64,000 bases of DNA from Eutreptiella sp. 'Long Island Sound 2002' (GCA_964036045.1 OZ038399.1:24732221-24796220), one strand, 5' to 3'; shown: positions 52,793-64,000, counted from the first letter of the stretch. Notes: a model not told the origin generated them from the letters alone. A program made the numbers and translations.

Positions 52793-53545
52793 TCTTAGGG
52801 GGAACGTTAGCGCGCCGGGCGCGCGCCGGGCATCTTTTTGGACCCGTGCCCCTCCAGTGGCCTTTTAGGGGGTGCACTAAGGGGGCGCACTTAGCGCAGT
52901 GCAGCTATCTGGGCGTCTGGCTGTACTAGAGACCCACACTTTGAGATACTAGGAGCATCATGGTGACCCTTGGCGTAGGTTTTGACTTCTGATTTTGTCT
53001 ACTTTGTTGGGGACCCCCGAGAATGCAGGGGTGACGTAGCATTTCCGCCCTCTTTTGGGCCCCAACCTTCTGGTGCTATTGAGGAAACCGGGACAATCTT
53101 TGAATCCACGCATCCGGAGGCAAGTCCGTCACCCCCCCTACGGACCATGGGAGCATGTCCCGCCTCAGGTTTGGACTGACCAAAGCAACTCGGCCGCCAC
53201 GCAAGATGAGGCAGAGGATGAGGCAGAACCGTGTGTGTTGTGTTGCCAACGGCGCTCCACCGTCGCAGTTTGTGATGAGTGTAAGGAGCACTATTGTAAT
53301 GAATGTATTGACACCCACACTTGTGGGACCAATGTTGTTTGTTAAGTACACTACAAATGACAGTTGGAGTGGTTGAATTCACAGATATTGCTTTGCTATG
53401 CAACGTGCTTTGCAGGGAAGGTGTGCAGTGCAATGTGGTCTACTTGGGGGGCTTCTCCATGAGAGGGTAAATCTGGGGCTGAAGTCGGGATAGTTAATAG
53501 AAAAGTAGCGCGCCGGGCGCGTGCCGAGCAAACATTCCCCCTTAA
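52793..53545. mobile_element. Small inverted-repeat element carrying a B-box-like ORF
   Basis: The left end TTAGGGGGAACGTTAGC is matched by TAAGGGGGAATGTTTGC in reverse complement at 53528-53545. Both are followed inward by GC-rich gcgcgccgggcgc blocks. Bases 52900-52978 match 3259-3355 in the element at 3230. A TTA or TAA target is possible. Confidence 0.5.
53055..53345 (+). CDS. B-box/RING-like zinc-finger fragment
   Basis: The persuasive part is the last 45 codons. AEPCVLCCQRRSTVAVCDEC then KEHYCNECIDTHTCG gives C-x2-C, C-x2-C, C-x2-C and H, the ligand order of a B-box zinc finger. The frame ends in TAA. The N-terminal part is better read in the frame starting at about 52982 (DFVYFVGDPRECRGDVAFPP, GAIEETGTIFES), so a frameshift or small intron near 53175 is likely. 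It lies inside the inverted-repeat element at 52793-53545. Confidence 0.4.
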   Translation: MGPNLLVLLRKPGQSLNPRIRRQVRHPPYGPWEHVPPQVWTDQSNSAATQDEAEDEAEPCVLCCQRRSTVAVCDECKEHYCNECIDTHTCGTNVVC

Positions 53546-54480
53546 TTTCCTATTTGTATGCTGCAATTCTGTTATAAGCTTGTTTGTTTGTGTGCCTCAC
53601 TGCGGCTTGGTCTGCTGAACAGAAGTTCAATCTTAAGTGGTCATGTCCTTTCTTCCAGCAGAGTTAGTGAGTTTTTGATTCCAATCTCGCATGGAAGTGG
53701 GTCACGGTGCAAGGAGCCCAAGCACCTGCTGTAGAAAAGGCACGCAGCCAAGGTTTTCTCAATCCAGTGCCAGTTATGGAGGCAGCTTGTCACAACATCG
53801 CAGGGTCCAATTCGTTATCCTTTCCACAAGAGAGGTTGAAAAGATGGGGTCACGTGTTCGCAAAAGGGCTTTTTCAAGGAGCCACAATGCGCACTCTGCT
53901 GCGAATGTATGCACATTGATGCTGTTGCATGCAATCTGATGTCAAGTTGGAGGTGAAACTGAGCTGATTTGGCTGTTTAGCAAAGACTGCCGTATATGGT
54001 AGTTTGATGTGGACAGGAAAAAACGGTTTTGTGGGCAGCAGTGGTATTGCATAAGTGTGGAATGAGCCATCAGGCTATGAGTTAGTGTTCCTCTCTCCCC
54101 TTCATTGAGGGGTGAACCGCTGCATTTGGTGCAATGAGGTGCCCGAACTCGCCCTATTAAATTGGTGCGAGCCAGCAACAGCAGAAGTGTTTGAACACCC
54201 TTGGGGGCCAAGCTTCCATCGCCCATCCCCCATTGCACCCCAACTGCCGCTTCCCTTGCCACGGTGACCTGCGTCAGGGAGTACCACCGGCGCATGTGCT
54301 CAGCATTGCAACGAAAAAAATCGTGTCAGCTACACCAGCCATGTCCCACCTACATGCTTGTGATGAATACATATGCCTCCCACAGCTGAAGGAAGGTCTA
54401 GCATGGAGACCCAGGGAATCCATGGATCACACTGCTTCTGGAGCACATAGACACAAACCGAGGTTTCCCCAGAAACCCAA
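53546..54480. other. No supported gene
   Basis: Short frames only, with no domain or strong repeat. Confidence 0.45.
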
Positions 54481-54624
54481 GTTTGGCTCCGCTGCCCCTC
54501 TTTGCTACAGTGTGCAGTATATCCTGGCTGTCATATGGTTGTTCGCTTTGCACAGTGCCTGTGTACGGGGGAAAGCAGGATCAGAGGAACCAGCCAAACC
54601 TTTTTGGAGATATGGGGTGGGTGG

Positions 54625-54806
54625 GTAAGAAGGAGGAGCTAATGAAGAAGTCGGTTGCAGAGGTCAGCACAGAAGACCCATTTTCACCGGACAGTATACA
54701 GGATTTTGAGCTCAGGATTACAGACCCCGCAGAAGTATGCTATGTCTCCACATGCCTTATGAAGTCCCTGGTTCCCTTTACCCCATTTCTTGCATATTTT
54801 CCCTGA
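54625..54806 (+). CDS. Possible exon, unknown protein
   Basis: GWVGKKEELMKKSVAEVSTE followed by DPFSPDSIQDFELRITDPAE has a normal amino-acid mix and an acidic/helical pattern unlike the surrounding repeat translations. The open frame begins further upstream (54483) but that part looks hydrophobic and random. No family is recognised and the boundaries are unknown. Confidence 0.25.
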
Positions 54807-55264
54807 CTCCCCTTGCCCTCATCACCCAAACTGTGTGTGAGGGTTTTTTTCCGTGACAAAGCGGAACGGGACTGGCAACACAGTACAGAGTGGGGATTGC
54901 CCCCATGCCTCCCCTCCGATTTCACATGATATGACAATTGCACCCCCCCCCCCCCTTCCACACCACTGAAAATGGACTATAATTATAATTATAATTGCAC
55001 AGGCACCAACAGCGCTTGTCATACACTCACTTGCACTGGTGGGCTTCGGGCTGATTGATTTTTGAGTGATTTGCAGCTGGTTGCCCCATACCACAAATCC
55101 TGTTGGACGATTGTGCCATTGGTCCCCTTTGATGCCCGTTCCTCAATTCCTTTGAGAATCTCTGGAAGCAATGCTTCGCCTTGCTCCTGCAATCCTGATC
55201 CCCGAAACAAAAATTTCCCCAAATGACTCTCTTTCAGGAGACTTTGTCTGCCACAATGGCACTT

Positions 55265-55481
55265 GTTACACACAGACCAGGGTCCATGCCTCCTGTGAAG
55301 CCCATCGACGTACTGCGAAAGGAGTTGGAAGATTTGGATTTGGAAATGCCGAGCATTCAGCTGCTGACAGGACAGGATGCCGACCTGGAGGAAATACGCC
55401 AGAGGCAGATGATGCAACTGCCAATCCTGAGGGCCATGCTGTCTGACATGGACGAGGACATCGGAGGACCTTCTGATGCAG
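55265..55481 (+). CDS. Probable exon with acidic coiled-coil-like helix, unknown protein
   Basis: The frame reads MPPVKPIDVLRKELEDLDLE, MPSIQLLTGQDADLEEIRQR and QMMQLPILRAMLSDMDEDIG, a charged amphipathic helix typical of real protein. A good donor GCAG^GTGCGT lies at 55481/55482 (phase 1). The start is uncertain; a longer frame begins at 55223. Immediately downstream lies an inverted-repeat-type element, so the next exon may lie beyond it. No family is recognised. Confidence 0.4.
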
Positions 55482-55542
55482 GTGCGTTTGTTTGCAAAAC
55501 AGTAGCTGGGCACATGGTGACCGTGCCATTCACCCCACCCTT

Positions 55543-56660
55543 AGGGGGCGCACCGTGCGCTGTGCGAAAAGTGGGCTGTTTTCCACCACCGGTAGCCACG
55601 GGTCCCAGGGTCCGGAATTCTGCACCCTACAGCCCCCTGCTGGTACACCTGGGATGTTTTGTTTAGTCTGATGCTTGCCACGGGTCCCAGTGTCCTGAAT
55701 TCTGCACCGCATGCTGCTTTGAATTGACCATGTATGCTTCTGTAGGTGGGTGGTTTTCAGGGGTGTTCCCGGGATAAACAACGTAATAATTGGCACTGTG
55801 GGGGTGTTGCCTGAACCGTGCGCGCACTGTGCGCGCACCGTGCGCGCACCGTGCGTCCTTTTGCGTATTCTGTGTCCACCAGATCCACAATGCCTGAATC
55901 TGAGCTGCCCTAGCTTGTCGCCGGACTGCCTGTGTACTACCACCGCTCCAACGGGGATAGGGTGTCGGCCACTGTCGTTGACCCTTCTCCAAGAGGTGGG
56001 AGTCGCGTCTCTATTCGGTACGAATTGGGTGGTGAAGAGGTCTTGTATGAGCATGCACCCGAGGAGCGGTTGGAGTTTGCAATTGTGACTGCTGAGAGCC
56101 CCGATTCCCCCCAACCTGTGCACCATGAGGCGCCGATGGACGCTTTGCTGGAGCCCCAATTACCTGAAGTGGAAGCTGAAGCCCCTAGAATTGATGATCA
56201 TGAGCCAGAATGCTGTGGCGGATGAAATTGAAATTCCCGTAACCCAACCAGTGTTGTCGCTTGTGTTGTCGCCTGTGCATGGTTTGTTACGGAGGTGCGT
56301 GCAAGGTGCAGAAATTGGGAGCCTGGAACCTGTGACAAGCATCAGATTCAAAAAAAAAAAATTCCCGGTACGCCAATAGGGGCTGCAGGGTGCAGAAAAT
56401 AGGACCCTGGAACCTGTGACAAGCATCAGACTAAAAATTGAAGAATCCTGGTATGCCAGTATGGACTGCAAGGTGCAGAAATCAGGACCCTGGGTGTGTT
56501 TCTATGGGGGCCATTCAACGGGGTACAAGTTGGGCAACCATCCCAAAAACATTGAACCGTGCGCGCACCGTGCATGCACCGTGCGCGCACCGTGCGCGCA
56601 CCGTGCGACAACGCCCCCTGTGCGCGCGCTGTGCGAAAACGCCCCCGCGCGGGGTGGCAC
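55543..56660. mobile_element. Candidate GTGCGCGCA-rich element carrying an SNG-domain ORF
   Basis: The left end ttagggggcgcaccgtgcgc and the region around 56610-56655 (cgccccctgtgcgcgc, cgaaaacgcccccgcgc) look like inverted ends. Runs of GTGCGCGCACCGTGCGCGC lie at 55818-55850 and 56560-56610. Within it, a block of about 85 bp (tgcagaa, ggaccctggaacctgtgaca, agcatcaga) is tandemly repeated at about 56307 and 56390. Boundaries are approximate. Confidence 0.35.
55890..56225 (+). CDS. SNG-domain protein (contains TAG 55911), unknown function
   Basis: ATG 55890 reads MPESELP, then TAG 55911-55913, then an open frame of 103 codons to TGA 56225. The domain VYYHRSNGDRVSATVVD, followed by RVSIRYELGGEEVLYEHAPE and RLEFAI, corresponds to the ORFs at 3518 and 48863. 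The tail is acidic and Pro/Glu-rich (ALLEPQLPEVEAEAPRIDDH). There is no Met between the TAG and the domain, so the TAG must be read through, spliced out, or the copy is dead. A splice acceptor-like ccaccag precedes the ATG at 55882. Confidence 0.45.
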
Positions 56661-56714
56661 TGTGCACGCACTGCACACACTTTTGCACACAATACCAGCT
56701 GTTTCATCCAACAT

Positions 56715-56812
56715 TACACAACATGATCAGACAACGATGTGCTGAACAGAAGAGTGAGAAAGAGCAAAATTTTCTGCCTCAAAACTGCTTCTCATGCTGA
56801 CCTAGTCTTGTT
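56715..56812. repeat. 95-bp repeat, copy 1 (copy 2 at 57520-57617)
   Basis: caacatgatc, gctgaacagaagagtgagaa and gacctagt (or tacctagt), then ttgttt(g/c)gaca, occur in both places with about 85% identity. Confidence 0.75.
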
Positions 56813-56827
56813 TGGACAAGGCGTCAT

Positions 56828-57052
56828 TTGCGCAAAGGGGAACGGAACGGCAGGAGGTTGAATGCAGCATCTCCCTTGCGGTTCTTTGGCATTCTATATC
56901 GAAAGGACGATCCCAAGGACCATCATGGGTGCCGGATGCCAACAAGAAAACAAGAAGACGAGAAAGATGCAGCAAAAGAAGTGGAGGGAGCAGCAAGCCA
57001 TCCAGCCCATGCATTAGGGCCCAACAAACCGAAGAGATCGAAGAAAGCTTGA
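56828..57052 (+). CDS. Possible C-terminal exon, basic protein
   Basis: SPLRFFGILYRKDDPKDHHG, then RKQEDEKDAAKEVEGA and a terminal KPKRSKKA before TGA, looks like a real charged C-terminus with a nuclear-localisation-like end. The exon start is unknown; an acceptor-like tggacaag precedes 56820. It may belong with the 55265 exon (inference from spacing only). Confidence 0.35.
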   Translation: MRKGERNGRRLNAASPLRFFGILYRKDDPKDHHGCRMPTRKQEDEKDAAKEVEGAASHPAHALGPNKPKRSKKA

Positions 57053-57656
57053 CAAAGAGCTTTGTGTTTTGGAGTGGGGGCAGAGGATGGGGCTGAAAAA
57101 TGGTGCATTTTTCAGAGGGTCATCATCAAGGTTTTGCATTACATGACAGAACCCTGCTTTTTCAAAAAACAGGTCATTGAAAAGGTGCACGGTGCATCCC
57201 GCTCCCTCAATTTTGGATTTGGCACACAACCTGACATTTGTTTGCATCCTGCATCTTCAGGCATTCAATTGTCATTGCATCATTGTAATGTATCCGGTTC
57301 CCCAATCCTCACCCCATATCACGAGTTCTCACAGAACCCCAATCTTCATATCAATGTCCGCAGTTAAACCCCTTAAGTAGGGCACCCAAGTCACTGTCAG
57401 TGGGATCGGGAGCCTGTAGATGACACTGCAGACCTGGAGCCTCTCGTAGGCTCATTTTGGCTGCCAGAGACAAAACTCGATGCAGCGGCTGTGGGCTTAT
57501 ACACGCGGTGTCTGCAGTCAACAACATGATCCGACTACGATGCGCTGAACAGAAGAGTGAGAAACAGCAAAAGTTTCTGCATCAAACGGCTTTTTATGCT
57601 TACCTAGTGTTGTTTCGACATCTTCATCTTCATCATTTGCATCATCTTCATCATTT

Positions 57657-57768
<112 letters not shown>

Positions 57769-58520
57769 CAAATTCTATTGCCTTCGGCAAGTCCACCTCG
57801 CAGAGAATCTACCCCGAGCAACACACACCCAAAATAGGGTGGAAACCACATAAGTACGGCCTAAAACATGCTTTACATACCTTGGATGATCATTTTAGGT
57901 GATCACGGTATCAAAAAAAAAGTTTCGAAAACTTCGATTTTTGAGCAGCCTAGGGTGAAAAACTGCATAAGCAGGTTGTGCACCAATCTCTTGGGAGCCC
58001 CCCCACCCCCCCGGACCGCCTAGCAAAAACCCGGACGCACTGCTGTGAACTTGCTGAAGAACAATGGCTGGAAGTGTCTATGGCGGGGACATCCAGCTCA
58101 GCCTACCGACCAATTGAAGCCCGGACCTAATACCCAAATAGGGTGAAAAACACGTAGATACGGCCTAAAACATGCTTTACATACGTTGGATGGTCATTTT
58201 AGGTGGTCACAATATCAAAAAAACAAGTTTCAAAAACTTCGATTTTTGAGCTCTCCACGGTGAAAAACTGCATAAGCAGGTTGTGTACCAATCCCCTAGG
58301 ATACCCCCCCAACGGACCTGATACCCAAATAGGGTGAAAAACACGTAAATACGGCCTAAAACATGCTTTACATACCTTGGATGGTCATTTGAGGTGGTCA
58401 CAATATCAAAAAAACAAGTTTCAAAAACTTCGATTTTTGAGCTGCCCAGGGTGAAAAACTGCATAAGCAGGTTGTGTCCCAATCCCCTAGGAGACCCCCC
58501 CCCCACGGACCTGATACACA
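57769..58520 (+). repeat. Satellite array of about 190-bp units, with boundary sequence
   Basis: acggcctaaaacatgcttta lies at about 57857, 58160 and 58351 (a 191-bp period; the first unit is interrupted by an extra block at 58030-58110). Units contain tggatggtcattttaggtgg, aaacttcgatttttgagct, aactgcataagcaggttgtg and a C-run. The array starts with the boundary text attctattgccttcggcaag at 57772. Confidence 0.9.
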
Positions 58521-59384
58521 ACGCATTGCTAGAGTTCCCAAGGATGGTCCTAGCCTACCAGCAGGTAGTGCAGGCCTTTGTTGACGCAGACCCTGACCAG
58601 GACGACTGAGACACAGCCGATCGGGCCTCGGGTCGCCCTGCTGCTACCACTGTCTGACGCGTGGTTTGTCTTCTAATCACTCTGATGAAGCACTGTTTTT
58701 CTGCGCACTAAGCAACTTTTTGCACTCCCTGAAAATGAACTTGATGCTAACGACTCAGGAGCCCCCTCCCCGCTGCCAGGAAGCTCCCAGGGCAGCAGGG
58801 GTATAGACTCCGGCAGTGGCACAGCTACATGGGATCACTCACAAATATCAAGCTGCAGTACGGATGGTGGGCGATCCTACTCGACTGATGGCAATCGCAA
58901 CTGGCCGATCGCCACGAGCATGCCACTTCTCATTCCTGTCTTTCTCCCCCCCTAGGCCAGCAGCGCTTTTTTGGCTCTGGCCCCCCCCTGTTTACTGAAT
59001 GCCTCTCTCTCTCAACTCCACCACCAGTGTTTACCCTGTGAAACCGTAATCTTCCATGGACCAAGGGTAAGGCCGAGTGAGTGCCATGCATCAGCAGCTT
59101 GAGGAACATGGGTAGTGGTAGAATGCAGTCGATCCTTGATTGACGCTTTATTCTCTTGGCAGGCTGAGTATTGGGTTTGAATGCAGCAACTAACCTGCCC
59201 TGGGCGGCGCCCACTGAACGGTCGTCAACGCAAGCTGACCTCGGCTATGTACATAGATAGTGGAGCACCCCAACCAAGAAGGGGACACTTTGCATTTGCA
59301 ATTGCCCGGAACACATGAACATTCGAACTAACGGCTGAAAGTGTCTATGGCGGGGACATTCAGTCAATCAGTACCGACCATTGA
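58521..59384. other. Spacer between satellite arrays, no gene
   Basis: Short frames only. The segment ggctgaaagtgtctatggcgg at about 59330 repeats gctggaagtgtctatggcggg at about 58067, so part of the spacer is duplicated. Confidence 0.55.
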
Positions 59385-59950
59385 GCCCCCCTGATACCCA
59401 AATAGGGTGAAAAACACGTAAGTACGGCCTAAAACATGCTTTACATACCTTGGATGGTCATTTTAGGTGGTCACAATATCAGAAAAACAAGTTTCGAAAA
59501 CTTCGATTTTTGAGCTGCCCAGGGTGAAAAACTGCATAAGCGGGTTGTGTACCAATCCCTTGGGAGACCCCCCCCCCCCCCCCCGGACCTAATACCCAAA
59601 TAGGGTGAAAAAAACGTAAATACGGCCTAAAACATGCTTTACATACCTTGGATGGTCATTTTAGGTGGTCACAATATCAAAAAAACAAGTTTCAAAAACT
59701 TCGATTTTTGAGCTGTCCGGGGTGAAAAGTTGCATAAGCAGGTTGTGTACCAATCCCCTAGGAGACCCCCCCCCCCCCGGACCTAATACCCAAATAGGGT
59801 GAGAAACACGTAAATACGGCCTAAAACATGCTTTACATACCTTGGATGGTCATTTTAGGTGGTCACAATATCAAAAAAACAAGTTTCGAAAACTTCGATT
59901 TTTGAGCTGCCCAGGGTGAAAAACTGCATAAGCTGGTTGTGTACCGGCCC
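59385..59950 (+). repeat. Satellite array of about 195-bp units
   Basis: acggcctaaaacatgcttta lies at 59424, 59622 and 59816 (198 and 194 bp). The last unit breaks off at gttgtgtaccggcccatt. Confidence 0.9.
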
Positions 59951-61777
59951 ATTCACTAGGCCATTATTGCTGGAAACAGTCATTTCGCCTCTTTGGCACG
60001 GGTTGTGAACGGCCCTAAGCAAGGCTAGACACTGCAAAAAACGTCCATCCGTATCCTAGTAGGCATATATTGTCACAACATCCCCACTCGCACCCCTCAA
60101 AGTGGGTACCACGGGGTCACCGAGGTCGCCAAAACCGCCAACATAGCAAAAATGGCTGAAAAGTGCATAAACTGCATTAGCGCTCGTCCCACTCCGCCCC
60201 ATACAAACCCTATGGAGTCGGGACCCGGAAACACTTTTTGGGCTCAAAATCGAAAAAAACCAACAGATTCATGATTTTCGACCCAAAAAAAGGGGGGGTC
60301 ATTTTTTGACCCCCCCCCCCACCCCCACCCCCCTCCCTCAAAACCTGAAAAAAGTGGGTTTCAAGTGGGGGGGGGGTCTGGGGGGTCGGGACCAAAAACT
60401 CATTGGGGGATGCATTTATTGGACAAAATAATGATTTTACAAGGGATTAAACTAACAATTCAACCCCTTGGGGTAGGGTACGCGAATAGGCCCAAAAAGG
60501 CCAAAAGGGGGGGTATGTGGTGTTTTCCCCTATATACGCCTGCCTGGCTTTGATCTAACAGCCTCTGCGAGGTGATTTGGGGTTCACAAGAGCCTTCTGT
60601 TGCTCAGACTGCATACACCACAGCATTGTGAATTCTACTGTTACCTCTGTTCCTCAGGGGGATTTGGGGTCTTTACATTCATATCTATGCATGTGTCTAT
60701 GCGTGTGCCTGTCTGTGTTTGTGCCACTGTATGTGTCTGTGTCTGTGTCTGTGTCTGTGTCTGTGTGGTCCCTGCACAAGCATTTCGGGTGCATGCGTAC
60801 TCAGGTGTGGTTGTTCACAGGGCAGTATCTGTCAGGTAATTTGAGTGCATTGTGGATGACAAGGAGCGTAGCTTTTGAAGGACTGGCTTCAGGATTTGGT
60901 GCCCGCATTTTCACTTGATTTCTTTCAGACCAAAAGAGTTTGGCAGGCAAGCGTAAGCAGGCGGCCCTGGAAACCGCCGACGGGAGCCGAGCCGCAAAGC
61001 GGCAGGGCACAGGTATCGATACGCTCCCCTGGCACAGGATGTGTGGCCAAGCCAGAGCCACTTGCTGTGTACTGCCCCACTGCCTGCGCACCACGTGCAC
61101 CAATTGCCGCTCTTTCTCCTGCGTCAAGAGGGTGGGTGATTGTCATTTGGTGACCTTTCCCTTGGGGCTGCCTCGTAAGTGTTGCGTGCTACCTACCCCC
61201 CCTCCTGTTCTACCAAGGCGGTAGGCGGCGCGCGCGGGCAATACCCGTAGGTCTGGGTCTTCATGTGGTATGGAGCGTCTGCACAGTGCACAAGTCCCTA
61301 TGCAGAGCCCAACCACCATGCACGGCCCCATCCATATGCAGAGCGCCATTCTCTAGGCACAACCCCATTTCCTATGAGCCGCCTCTACCTCTGTGTACTG
61401 CGGCACTTGTAATGCACTCCATCACTCCCTATGCACCGCCCCATCCCCTCTGCACCGCCTCCTTCCCTATGTCCCATCCCACTCCTGATGCATCTCTTGA
61501 CAGCGCTCCACTCCTTTTGCGCAGCCCCACTCTGTGCACCACCCTGCTCCCTTCTGGTGTGAGTGTTACAGCTACGACCAATGCTAGGGCTAGGTAGGCT
61601 GGTACGTGCAATCACTGAGCTGGAATTTGGAGAACGAATTTCTGTTCTGTACCACCAGTAGAATCCAACGGTGACCCCAGGCTCGCAGCAAGCAGCAAGC
61701 AGCAAGCAGCAATCTGCTCAGGTAGGGCTGGTCTTTGCGTGCCGCTGTGGATGCAGCCCTGATATTAGGTTTAAATA
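59951..61777. other. Spacer with (TGTGTC)n tract, no convincing gene
   Basis: C/G-runs lie at about 60310 and 60367, a (GTCTGT)n tract at 60720-60765, and CCTATGCA-type degenerate repeats at 61300-61520. One possible small exon is listed separately. Confidence 0.45.
60929..61012 (+). CDS. Possible small exon with nuclear-localisation-like sequence
   Basis: The acceptor tgatttctttcag and donor CACAG^GTATCG bound 84 bases coding SLAGKRKQAALETADGSRAA and KRQG. GKRKQ plus KRQ resembles a bipartite nuclear signal. No partner exon is identified. Confidence 0.25.
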
Positions 61778-62130
61778 TCACCTCGAAGAGAGGTTGTTAG
61801 ATCAAGCGCAGGCGCGAGCGTCGTATACCCCCCTTTTTTGGGGTCGTTCGCGTAGCATACCCCAATGTATGGTTTCTAACGTCTAACCCCCTGTAAAATC
61901 ATCATTTTAGGACCAAAAATGATCCCCCAATGATTTCTTGGATTTTGACCCCCGTACCCCCCCGCACCGGGGTACCCTTTCTGGGGGGGGTGGGGGGCTG
62001 GGGGGGTTGGAGGGGGGGTCAAAACTTCTTTGTGTATTGTGGCCGCTGTGTGTGTATTTGGACCTGGGTCCTGAAGAACTTTTTTCTTGTATATGGACCC
62101 CCTAACCCATGGCAGGGGTCCCGGGTCTCC
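61778..62130. repeat. Dispersed repeat, copy 2 (copy 1 at 9690-10130)
   Basis: gaagagaggttgttagatca to ttgtatatggaccccctaac, as at 9695-10015. Confidence 0.75.
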
Positions 62131-62688
62131 CCAAGTTTTCACCAAGTCCCATAGGTCTGCTGATTAGCGCCAGAACCCAGCGTTGGTGTGGCGAGGCCAG
62201 CCCCCAGCTACAGACAGCAGACTATTCAAATTTGGCTTTTTGCCCCCGACCCACCCCTCTCCCTCCTGTAGCCTGGTCGTAGTGCAGTCCCTGGAAAAGA
62301 CTGTTGAGTCGAACCTAGAAGTACAGACTGGAAGATGCTTTACCCCCTTCGTGGCATCCCCTCCCACATTCAGGAAATGGCAAATTGGCCAACGCCATTC
62401 AAAACTAGAAAAATGGGTTGCGTCATCTTGAGCCGGATGGCACCGCTCATTTTCGGACCTAGACACACCCTGGCCAGTCCAAATTGAGTCATACTGTGTC
62501 AAGAAGGAGAGGAAACATACTTTCTCGACATTCAAGAAAGTTTGCATCCTTGGGCGCCGCCAGTCATGGTCAGCAAAAACATGCAAAACCGGTCGAATGC
62601 CAATTGTGGCCATTTTGACAGCCATAAACAGGCACCAACGTCGACTTGGGGTGTGAAAGACCTTTGTGAGTCAGCAACGCACAAATGA
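62131..62688. other. Spacer, no supported gene
   Basis: Opposing short frames on both strands without a domain. Confidence 0.45.
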
Positions 62689-63345
62689 AAATTCTATTGC
62701 CTTCAGCAAGGCACCTCGAAGAGGGGAGAGGGACAACCATTCTTGAGCTGCTGAGGCGGGAAAATTGCATAAGCAGGTTGTGCCCTAGACCCCTTGGGAG
62801 CCACCCCACCCCCAACACCCAAATAGTGTGAGAAACGCATAAAGAGGGGCTAAAACATGCTTCACATGGGATATTTGATCATTTTGGATGGTCAAAGTAT
62901 CAAAAAAATCAGTTTCGGAAATTTCCATTTTTAAGCTGCTGAGGCGGGAAAACTGCATAAGCAAGATGTACCCTAGACCCCTTGGGAGCCCCCCCCCCCC
63001 CCCCACACACACACCCAAATTGGGTGAAAAACACATAAAAGGGGGCTAAAACATGCTTTACATAGGATATTTGATCATTTTGGATGGTCAAAGTATCAAA
63101 AAAAATCAGTTTCGGAAATTTCCATTTTTGAGCTGCTGAGGCGGGAAAACTGCATAAGCAGGTTGTGTGCCCTAGACTCCTTGGTACCCCCCCCCCCCCG
63201 GCGCCCAAATAGGGTGAAAAACACATAAAAGGGGGTTAAAACATGCTTCACATGGGATATTTGATCATTGTAAGTGGTCACAATATCAAAAAAAATTTGC
63301 AAAAAAATTTCCATTTTTGACCTGTAGCGGGCGGAAAACTGCTGG
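62689..63345 (+). repeat. Satellite array of about 190-bp units, with boundary sequence
   Basis: Boundary text attctattgccttcagcaag at 62692 is followed by units with taaaacatgctt at 62851, 63047 and 63237 (196 and 190 bp). These units are closer to the 11.3-kb array (ggatatttgatcattttgga, aatttccattttt) than to those at 58-60 kb. Confidence 0.9.
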
Positions 63346-63860
63346 AGCAGTTTGTGCACACCCCAAATGCCATTGAACCACCTACAAACAGCAATTTTGA
63401 AGCTTTTGGGGGGCCCATGGCTCGGGCTAGATGGGCCCAGTGGCCACTACGTGGGCTGTTTAGTGGCATGTGAAGGTTTTTTGAAATTTTCGCTTTTTCA
63501 TGACTACCTTCCGTTGCCCCTAGGATGGGTTTGGGTGATCATTTGGTGACAATACGGGTACTTGAGCACCCATGGGGACCCACGTAGTGGCTGCTAGGCC
63601 TATGTAGCCCGTGCCATGGGCCCTCCGAAAGCTTCAAAATTTGCTGTTGCGTAGGCTGTTTAGTGACACTTGAAAGTTTTTCACATTTCGACTCTTTCCG
63701 AAACCCTTCTGTTGCCCCTAAGATGGGTTTGGGTGATCATTTGGTGACAATACGGGTGCTTGAGCACCCATGGGGGCCTATCTAGCGTGAAAACGGCTAA
63801 GTCCTCATTGGCGAGGGGCCATATAGGGGGGGTGACTGGGGGTACCTGGAGTTGGGACCA
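63346..63860. repeat. Rearranged copy of the 10.0-11.3 kb repeat block
   Basis: Bases 63355-63440 are inverted relative to 11180-11280. Bases 63450-63775 are direct relative to 10120-10200 and 10900-11170. Bases 63785-63860 are inverted relative to 10025-10115 (gggtacctggagttgggacc). Confidence 0.7.
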
Positions 63861-64000
63861 CCATTCCGCTCTCATTTGCAAACCCTTTTCATTTCTACAT
63901 TTTGCTCCTTCTTCGGAGAGTGTACCCCTCCCCCTGCGCAAACCAGCCTTTTGCTACTGGCTGGGGTGAGGGGTGGGTTGAAATCTAGCACCCACTCATT
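63861..64000. other. Window end, nothing recognised
   Basis: No feature seen. Confidence 0.4.

Overview
The window looks like nuclear DNA from a large-genome, single-celled eukaryote (an alga or other protist). The evidence is GT-AG introns of 1.3 to 6 kb, very low gene density, long intergenic and intronic stretches made of degenerate repeats, many microsatellites, and C/G homopolymer runs of 10-18 bases. There are no operons, bacterial ribosome sites or rRNA genes. Splice sites are ordinary GT-AG, which argues against a typical dinoflagellate. I cannot place the lineage further from this sequence alone.

Two host genes are convincing, both on the + strand. The first (6163-8427) encodes an RBR-type ubiquitin ligase with RING1-like, IBR and Rcat/RING2 cysteine clusters, a ZZ-like Cys cluster and a C-terminal RanBP2 zinc finger. 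Its N-terminus carries three or four tandem SUMO-interaction-like motifs. The reading frame is open throughout except for one in-frame TAG. The second (13104-42386) can be assembled from nine exons whose splice phases all agree into a predicted 2,414-residue type I membrane protein. Its order is signal peptide, SGNH/GDSL esterase-like domain (CE2-like), two F5/8-type-C (discoidin-like) domains, a roughly 700-residue Ser/Thr/Pro-rich stalk, an REJ-like region, one transmembrane helix and a Pro/Ser-rich cytoplasmic tail. The SGNH domain appears to have lost its catalytic residues.

Intron 5 of the large gene contains a 3.3-kb DNA element (27412-30711) bounded by perfect 13-bp inverted repeats. 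It carries three ORFs, one of them a Ulp1/C48-like cysteine peptidase. Other introns hold a retrotransposon gag zinc-knuckle fragment, a foldback element, tandem minisatellites and segments duplicated between introns.

From about 42.4 kb to the end, the DNA is a mosaic of repeats. These include a dispersed element that repeatedly ends in (AC)n, a tRNA-like SINE candidate, a 295-bp near-identical duplication, a large inverted minisatellite, and small inverted-repeat elements that carry a short repeated domain or a B-box-like finger. A satellite of about 190 bp and its flanking repeats occur near both ends of the window (9.7-11.9 kb, and 57.8-63.9 kb).

A cross-cutting observation: five plausible coding regions are interrupted by a single in-frame TAG, whereas their apparent terminators, and that of the nine-exon gene, are mostly TGA or TAA. 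This could mean a UAG sense codon, readthrough, or decay of the genes, and it needs testing.
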